Assembly (NCBI RefSeq): GCF_000374545.1
Contig: NZ_KB894582.1
Location: forward strand, 248,001-312,000
DNA: 64,000 nt
Origin: Anaeromusa acidaminophila DSM 3853
GTDB lineage: Bacteria > Bacillota > Negativicutes > Anaeromusales > Anaeromusaceae
Direction: 5' to 3'
Shown here in pieces: positions 59,369 to 64,000 of this stretch. The notes beneath the pieces were generated by a model. That model saw only the letters and a program-made list of their open reading frames with translations, ran no database searches and had not been told where the DNA came from. Numbering within the stretch: position 1 is the first letter of the stretch; each line of letters starts with the position of its first letter. A program made the position numbers and the translations under genes.

Positions 59369-61026
59369 AGCCGGTACAAGGGCTCCAGATGGTGAGGGAA
59401 TTAGCGGTTTTGTATGAATTGTCTCTGGCAGTAGGCCGGACGTTGGAATTGGAGGATAATTGCGCCCGGTTTCTGCAGGTATTATTGCGGCGGAAGGCCT
59501 TTCGGTACGGAGCGGTCTGGTTGAACGACGGAGAGCAGGAACGGGCTCGCTTGATTTACGGGTATCCAAATTATTATGTGGAAAATGTGATGGGTGTTTT
59601 GCCTGCGCCTGCTAAAGCTTGCATAGACAATGGTGAAGGCTTGGTAATTACAGCGCAGATGCCTGGCTTTGATGAATTGGTGCAGGAACGGCAGATCGAC
59701 GGCGGTTGTTATTTCTTGTATCCTTTGGGGAAATTGGGAGTGCTTAAGCTCTACAGCGCTCAGGAAGCGCTGGCGGAGAATGAAACGCTACAGCGCATGC
59801 TGACGCAAGTGATGCAAAAATTTGCTGTATCTCTTGAGGCTTGCCTGCTTTTTGAACGGCTGCGCGAGGAGGCGGAAGAGCGCCGTCAAGCAGAGGAAGA
59901 AGTGCGTTCTTTCAATAATCAATTAGAACAGCGTGTGGCCAAACGGACGGCGCAGCTATTGGAGGCTAACGCCAAGCTGCGTCAGGAAATCACAGAGCGC
60001 AAGCGCGTGGAAGAACAATTGCGCATTTATAGCGAAAAAGATGCCTTAACCGGTTTGGCCAATCGTTCTCGTTTTGAGCGATTGCGTCAGGAATTGGAGG
60101 AAATGACCCAAGGGACTTTAGGGGTTTTAGCTATTGATGTCAACGATTTGAAGCTGGTTAACGATCTGGAAGGCCACGAGGCGGGGGATGAGTTGTTGCG
60201 CCGAGTTAGCGGCGTATTACAAGATGCCTTTGGTGAGGCGGAAGTGTTAGCGCGTGTTGGCGGCGATGAATTTATAGCGTTGTATTGTGATGAACCGGAA
60301 GAGTTGATGAAGCAGAAAGCGGAAATACTTGCCCAAAAAGCCAAGGCAGCGCGTGTTTCTTTGTCGGTGGGCTGGTCTTGGGGTGATTTGTCTCAGACGG
60401 TCAGTCAGAGCTTGCTGCAGGCTGCGGACAGTGCTATGTATGCGGAAAAATACAAATTTACGTCGCAGTATGATCAGGGCGGGCTGGCCAGACTGCGGCG
60501 CATGCTGGAGGTTGGCAGCCGTTGGACAGGACCTCATGTACAGCGGCTGGAGGGGATTTTAGTTCGCTTTGGTCGTTACCTGCAGCTTTCGGACAGTGAA
60601 GAATCATTGCGTTTGCTAGCGATGTTTCACGATGTAGGGACGCTGCTGCTGCCGGAGGTACTGGTAAACAAGGACGCTGTATATACGCCGGAAGAACGTG
60701 CTTTGATGGAAAGTCATGCGGAAAAGGGGGCTCAGCTGGCGCAGATGATGCCGGAATTAGCTCCGTTAGCAAACCTTATCTTGCATCATCATGAACGGTG
60801 GGACGGAGCCGGGTATCCGGGCAAGCTGCAAAGGGAAGAAATTCCCTATCTCAGCAGGGTGCTGGCTGTGGCGGATGCGTATGAATCTATGACCGGGACG
60901 CGCGTGCATCGGGAGCCGTTAAATCGGGCGCAGGCCTTGGCGGAGTTAGAACGTTGCTCCGGCAGCCAATTTGATCCGCATGTGGTAAAGGCGTTTCAGG
61001 AGATGCTGTCTTTTGATGAAGGATAA
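59365..61026 (+). CDS. GGDEF and HD-GYP dual-domain cyclic di-GMP protein
   Basis: 553 residues. N-terminal GAF-like domain (about 1-165), coiled coil (170-225, EERRQAEEEVRSFNNQLEQR), GGDEF domain (about 226-375) with the intact active site RVGGDEF and DALTGLANRSRF, then HD-GYP domain with MFHDVGTLLLPEVLVNK, ILHHHERWDGAGYPGKL and VLAVADAYESMTG. Both active sites look complete, so synthesis and breakdown of c-di-GMP are both possible. No membrane segment. Translationally coupled to the FIST gene. Confidence 0.92.
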   Translation: MKPVQGLQMVRELAVLYELSLAVGRTLELEDNCARFLQVLLRRKAFRYGAVWLNDGEQERARLIYGYPNYYVENVMGVLPAPAKACIDNGEGLVITAQMPGFDELVQERQIDGGCYFLYPLGKLGVLKLYSAQEALAENETLQRMLTQVMQKFAVSLEACLLFERLREEAEERRQAEEEVRSFNNQLEQRVAKRTAQLLEANAKLRQEITERKRVEEQLRIYSEKDALTGLANRSRFERLRQELEEMTQGTLGVLAIDVNDLKLVNDLEGHEAGDELLRRVSGVLQDAFGEAEVLARVGGDEFIALYCDEPEELMKQKAEILAQKAKAARVSLSVGWSWGDLSQTVSQSLLQAADSAMYAEKYKFTSQYDQGGLARLRRMLEVGSRWTGPHVQRLEGILVRFGRYLQLSDSEESLRLLAMFHDVGTLLLPEVLVNKDAVYTPEERALMESHAEKGAQLAQMMPELAPLANLILHHHERWDGAGYPGKLQREEIPYLSRVLAVADAYESMTGTRVHREPLNRAQALAELERCSGSQFDPHVVKAFQEMLSFDEG

Positions 61027-61117
61027 TGTAGCCTGCTTGTCATTTTTTGTATTTTGTATTACACTCTAAACAAGTGAAAATTCAAAAAAATTATTTGATA
61101 AGCAGGGGGAAAAACAG

Positions 61118-61561
61118 ATGGCAATAAAGAAATTTGAGACTCACCATTTGGTGACCGGAGCTGATACCAATCATCATGGCACATTGTTTGCCGGCCGCGG
61201 CGCTGCGTGGTTCGTGGAAGCCGGCTTTGTCGCCGCCGCCAGCATGACTTGTACGGCGGAGACTGTATGCGCTACAGTACATGGCATGGTCTTTAATCGT
61301 CCGGTAAAAAAAGGAAGCATTCTGCGTTTTGACAGCCGGGTCGTGTATACCGGTCGTTCCAGCTTAGTCGTATATGTCGATGTGGTAACCGCCGACAAGG
61401 AAGAGTTTGTAGTTGACGGCTTTTTGACCTTTATTCATGTCGATGAAACCGGCCATTCGGCGCCGCACGGCATTGTGGTGGAGCCGGAGACTGAGGAAGA
61501 AAAGGAGCTCTATGAACGGGCCAGTAAACTCACAAGACCGCAAAATCGCAGCGGTCATTAA
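61118..61561 (+). CDS. Hotdog-fold acyl-CoA thioesterase (YciA-like)
   Basis: 147 residues. The catalytic segment DTNHHGTLFAGRGAAWFVEAGFVAA matches YciA/BACH-type thioesterases (the conserved N-x-x-G-T-L-F-G/A-G), followed by FNRPVKKGSILRFDSRVVYTG. Hydrolyses acyl-CoA to free acid and CoA. AGGGGGAAAAA precedes the ATG. The last 50 nt overlap the MFS gene in another frame. Confidence 0.88.
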   Translation: MAIKKFETHHLVTGADTNHHGTLFAGRGAAWFVEAGFVAAASMTCTAETVCATVHGMVFNRPVKKGSILRFDSRVVYTGRSSLVVYVDVVTADKEEFVVDGFLTFIHVDETGHSAPHGIVVEPETEEEKELYERASKLTRPQNRSGH

Positions 61562-62849
61562 TAAACAGTTTCGCCAGTTGCTTAGGCAAGGGCGCCTCTT
61601 AGGACGCGCTCTTGCCTACCCTAACTTCCGTTTGTTTTTTTGCGGCCAAGGGCTGTCTTTATTGGGTACGTGGGTGCAAAGCATTGCTATGAGCTGGCTG
61701 GTGTATCGCCTGACTGGTTCTGGCTTGCTATTGGGTTTGGTAAGTTTTTCCGGACAGATTCCTAGCTTGCTTTTTTCGCCATTTATCGGCGTCTGGGTGG
61801 ATCGCCTGCCGCGAAGGCAGGTGCTTGTTGCCACCCAGGCGCTTTCTTTATTGCAGGCGCTTATATTGGCTTGGTTGGTTTGGACAGGAACCGCGGAAAT
61901 TTGGCATTTGTTGGCGCTGAGCTTGCTCTTGGGCTGCATCAATGCGGCTGATATGCCGGCGCGGCAGGCCTTGGTCGTGGAGTTAGTGGAAGCGCGTGAA
62001 GATCGGGGGAACGCCATTGCTTTAAACTCCGTCATGTTCAATGCGACCCGTTTAGTGGGGCCGGCGTTGGGAGGGCTTTTAATTCCCCTGGTTGGCGAAG
62101 CGGTCTGCTTTGCGTTGAACGCGGTAAGCTATCTTTTTTCTCTAGTTTCCTTGCTGGTGTTGCAGCTGGCTGCAGCAGAGAAAGAAACGGAGAAAAAAAG
62201 CTGGCGCCGAGGTTTTTGGGACGGTTGGAATTATACCTTCGGGCATCCGCCTATTCGCCAATTGTTGCAGCTTTTGGCGTTGATGAGCCTTTCCGCTATG
62301 CCGTATACTGTGCTTTTGCCGGTGCTGGCAGTACGTTATTTTGGCGGTGGTGCGCCGCTGTTGGGAACGCTAATGGCTATGGCCGGAGCCGGCTCGTTAT
62401 GCGGAGCGCTTATTTTGGCTTTTCGCCGCAGTATCGTCGGGTTGGAGCGCTGGGTTGGCGCGGCGGCTCTTTTGGCGGCTTTGAGCCTGCTGTCGCTTTC
62501 TGTAGGCGTGCCTGTGGAGGTAGCAAGCGTGCTGCTGTTTGCTTTAGGAGTGGGTCTGCTTTTTTTGATCGTCGGCGTCAATACCTTGTTGCAGCATATG
62601 GTTCCAGATCGTTTGCGGGGACGGGTTATGGGATTTTACAACATGTCTTTTTTGGGTTTAGTTCCTCTAGGCGGTATTGCCGCAGGGCAGGGGGCGGACT
62701 TGTTTGGCGTTTTGGCTATGCTCCAATATTGCGGTTGGGCATGCTTAGTTGGGGCAATTCTTTTTCTGCGGCAATTACCTTCCTTTCAAGGCAAGGCTTG
62801 TCAGATTTATCAAGACTCCGGTCACTTGGGGCCAGATGAAAAATGTTGA
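61512..62849 (+). CDS. MFS transporter (EntS/enterobactin-exporter-like)
   Basis: 445 residues from ATG 61512 (AAGGAG, 5-nt spacing), 50 nt inside the thioesterase gene. Family signature at the start: FRLFFCGQGLSLLGTWVQSIAMSWLVYRLTGSGLLLGL, the region typical of the EntS/MFS_3 group, then GVWVDRLPRRQVLVATQ (loop 2-3) and RLVGPALGGLLI. Twelve hydrophobic segments. Exports siderophores or other small molecules in related proteins; substrate here unknown. Confidence 0.9.
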   Translation: MNGPVNSQDRKIAAVINKQFRQLLRQGRLLGRALAYPNFRLFFCGQGLSLLGTWVQSIAMSWLVYRLTGSGLLLGLVSFSGQIPSLLFSPFIGVWVDRLPRRQVLVATQALSLLQALILAWLVWTGTAEIWHLLALSLLLGCINAADMPARQALVVELVEAREDRGNAIALNSVMFNATRLVGPALGGLLIPLVGEAVCFALNAVSYLFSLVSLLVLQLAAAEKETEKKSWRRGFWDGWNYTFGHPPIRQLLQLLALMSLSAMPYTVLLPVLAVRYFGGGAPLLGTLMAMAGAGSLCGALILAFRRSIVGLERWVGAAALLAALSLLSLSVGVPVEVASVLLFALGVGLLFLIVGVNTLLQHMVPDRLRGRVMGFYNMSFLGLVPLGGIAAGQGADLFGVLAMLQYCGWACLVGAILFLRQLPSFQGKACQIYQDSGHLGPDEKC

Positions 62850-62873
62850 GGATGGACAAACTGTAATTAGCCT

Positions 62874-62905
62874 GTCACGAAGTTGTCACAGTCATTGTCT
62901 ATACT
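62874..62905 (+). promoter_or_regulatory. PhoB/OmpR-type activator promoter of the DUF4405 gene
   Basis: GTCAC (62874-62878) and GTCAC (62885-62889), exactly 11 nt apart, then 10 nt to TATACT (62900-62905). No -35 box. Geometry is the same as at 1296-1327 and 7377-7419. The predicted start is about 25 nt before the gene. Confidence 0.55.
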
Positions 62906-62936
62906 AGATACAAGAGCAAAAGAAAGGGTGTTGAGA

Positions 62937-63245
62937 ATGAATTTGGAAAGACTGCGGCCGACAGTGACTTTATTGGCGTTAAGTCTTTTTGTAATTTCCT
63001 TAGTGACAGGATTGGTTTTGTGGCTCGTGCCTGGTCGTGGAGCTTTTTTGGGCCTGTCCAAGGGGATTTATAAGGACGTTCATATTTACTTAAGTCTGGG
63101 AGTGACTGTCATCGTCGTAATCCATGGCTGGCTGAATCGCCAGGCTTTAAGCCGATACTTAGGTTTAAGTCGGGCTGCTTGTTGGCAAGCTGGCGCGGTA
63201 ACGGCGCTGCTGTTGGCGGCTGTAGTTGGGATGAAATCGTTTTAA
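62937..63245 (+). CDS. Small DUF4405-like membrane protein
   Basis: 102 residues from ATG 62937 (AAAGGG upstream). Three hydrophobic helices (about 9-29, 47-62, 84-100) with histidines in DVHIYLSLGVTVIVVIHGWLN, the position of the conserved His of DUF4405, a family with a cytochrome-b561-like look. It could bind haem or accompany a membrane electron-transfer system; unproven. Transcribed from the direct-repeat promoter just upstream and closed by a terminator. Confidence 0.8.
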   Translation: MNLERLRPTVTLLALSLFVISLVTGLVLWLVPGRGAFLGLSKGIYKDVHIYLSLGVTVIVVIHGWLNRQALSRYLGLSRAACWQAGAVTALLLAAVVGMKSF

Positions 63246-63267
63246 AAAGCCGCGCAAGCGGCTTTTT
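63244..63267 (+). terminator. Rho-independent terminator after the DUF4405 gene
   Basis: Perfect stem AAAAAGCCGC/GCGGCTTTTT with loop GCAA, overlapping the stop codon. Confidence 0.9.
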
Positions 63268-63287
63268 CTATATAGCATAACTTATAA

Positions 63288-63322
63288 AACGAACCGCGAA
63301 CTACACGAAAAACGCGAAAGGG
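63288..63322 (+). repeat. CGCGAA/ACACGAA repeat, copy 2
   Basis: AAACGAACCGCGAACTACAC then GAAAAACGCGAAAGGGG, matching copy 1 at 24905-24938 in order and spacing. Confidence 0.6.
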
Positions 63323-63358
63323 GAGTTCAAGAGCTTATGACTTTCCCTTTTTTTCTTC

Positions 63359-63397
63359 TCCTGCGTACCCTCTCGCGACTCCGGTTCTCTTGTTCAA
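63359..63397 (+). repeat. Intergenic repeat, copy i (plus orientation)
   Basis: TCCTGCGTACCCTCTCGCGA then CTCCGGTTCTCTTGTTCAA. Lies 90 nt after a terminator, as the other plus copies do. Confidence 0.65.
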
Positions 63398-63433
63398 TAT
63401 TTTCACTGTTCTGTGTTCCGTTTTTTGCTAAGG

Positions 63434-63453
63434 ACCGCGCAAGCGGTTTTTTT
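63434..63453 (+). terminator. Short terminator
   Basis: ACCGC/GCGGT with loop GCAA then TTTTTTT; its core CCGCGCAAGCGG is the same as in the terminator at 63244. The rest of 63246-63538 contains repeats only. Confidence 0.7.
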
Positions 63454-63538
63454 ATTTGGCAGGAAAGCTTGAAATTTTGCAGAATATATCTTTAAGAATC
63501 ATTTTTCTTAAAAAATCTCTACAAAGGCGGTGCGGAGA

Positions 63539-64000
63539 ATGAATTTACCAGAACAGTATCAACAGTTTTATGCTAAGATCCGCAGCACCATCCCGGAAGG
63601 CCGTATTTTTACGGATCCGGTGCGGACCCTGGCTTATGGCACTGATGCCAGCTTTTATCGTTTGATTCCTAAAATCGTGGTAAAAGTGAGGACCGTGCCG
63701 GAAGTTATCGCGGTCATTCATGCAGCTCATTTGCACAAAGTACCTCTTACGTTTCGAGCGGCAGGAACCAGCTTGTCCGGGCAGGCAGTGACCGATTCGG
63801 TTTTGGTCATGCTCACCGGCGCCTGGGGGCGCTACGAAATCTTGGAAAATGGCGAAAAAATCGTGTTGGAGCCGGGGATTATCGGTGCAGAGGCCAACAT
63901 GTATCTCAAACCGTTTGATCGTAAGATCGGCCCGGACCCGGCTTCGATCAACGCGGCCATGATCGGCGGCATTGCCGCCAATAACGCCAGCGGCATGTGC
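63539..64000 (+). CDS. FAD-binding dehydrogenase (D-lactate/glycolate-type), C-terminus cut by window edge
   Basis: Open frame from ATG 63539 to the right edge (154 residues). The N-terminal half of a PCMH-type FAD domain is seen: TDPVRTLAYGTDASFYR, FRAAGTSLSGQAV (the flavin-pyrophosphate loop) and KIGPDPASINAAMIGGIAANNASGM. This matches the large FAD- and Fe-S-linked D-lactate or glycolate dehydrogenases (about 930-1000 residues with C-terminal GlpC-like Cys-rich domains), or shorter GlcD-type proteins; the missing part would decide. GGCGGTGCGGAG upstream is a modest ribosome site. Such enzymes pass electrons to menaquinone or flavoproteins. Confidence 0.88.
   Translation, partial: MNLPEQYQQFYAKIRSTIPEGRIFTDPVRTLAYGTDASFYRLIPKIVVKVRTVPEVIAVIHAAHLHKVPLTFRAAGTSLSGQAVTDSVLVMLTGAWGRYEILENGEKIVLEPGIIGAEANMYLKPFDRKIGPDPASINAAMIGGIAANNASGMC

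Overview
The window looks like chromosomal DNA of a diderm, endospore-lineage anaerobe of the Negativicutes (Sporomusaceae-like). This is an inference from gene content: periplasmic-adaptor efflux systems need an outer membrane, while the SpoVD-type transpeptidase with a PASTA domain, AddAB instead of RecBCD, LexA of the Firmicutes type and a GlnK/GlnL(YcbA/YcbB)-like two-component system are Firmicutes features. Genus and species cannot be fixed from the sequence alone. There are no rRNA or tRNA genes, no insertion sequence, no CRISPR array and no prophage; it reads as core chromosome with short operons separated by strong rho-independent terminators.

Layout. 1-9.7 kb: a truncated HlyD-type efflux adaptor, a chemoreceptor with an HD-GYP protein, a MacA/MacB-like (YknXYZ-like) efflux operon, and the divergent OmpR-type regulator/histidine kinase pair. 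Direct repeats GTCAC-N6-GTCAC (or close variants) placed 10 nt before a -10 box precede both efflux operons and also a small DUF4405 membrane protein at 62.9 kb, suggesting one regulon. 9.8-18 kb: an Fe-S flavoprotein, a membrane protein, an MFS carrier next to a molybdopterin oxidoreductase and a GltD-like Fe-S flavoprotein, then an FHA membrane protein with MntH. 18-25 kb: a second MFS carrier, SpoVD-like PBP, HypAB, alanine racemase, CheR. 25-32.7 kb: a large orphan SNF2-like ATPase (RapA/DpdE-like) behind a candidate small RNA, a secreted hypothetical, LexA, a GalT-like protein, and a dicarboxylate/glutamate symporter. 32.9-44.7 kb: a GlnKL-like two-component system, Asp23-like protein, hydroxyacid dehydrogenase, nitroreductase, DacF-type carboxypeptidase, FetAB-like metal exporter, DUF4127 protein, DMT carrier, and a chemoreceptor whose C-terminus is a PhnD-like binding domain. 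44.8-56.2 kb: an 11-kb DNA-repair block sbcD-sbcC-addB-addA. 56.4-64 kb: menaquinone late steps (UbiA/MqnP-like and MenG), FIST protein with GGDEF/HD-GYP partner, thioesterase, MFS carrier, the DUF4405 protein and the start of a FAD-linked (D-lactate/glycolate-type) dehydrogenase.

The most unusual non-coding signal is a family of about ten ~35-nt intergenic repeats ending in CTCTTGTTCAA. Every copy lies close to a rho-independent terminator, and all three intergenic regions holding minus-oriented copies have a terminator between the minus and plus copies. Two of the terminators are themselves near-identical duplicates, and a 200-bp nested inverted-repeat element lies in the same region (28.4-28.6 kb).
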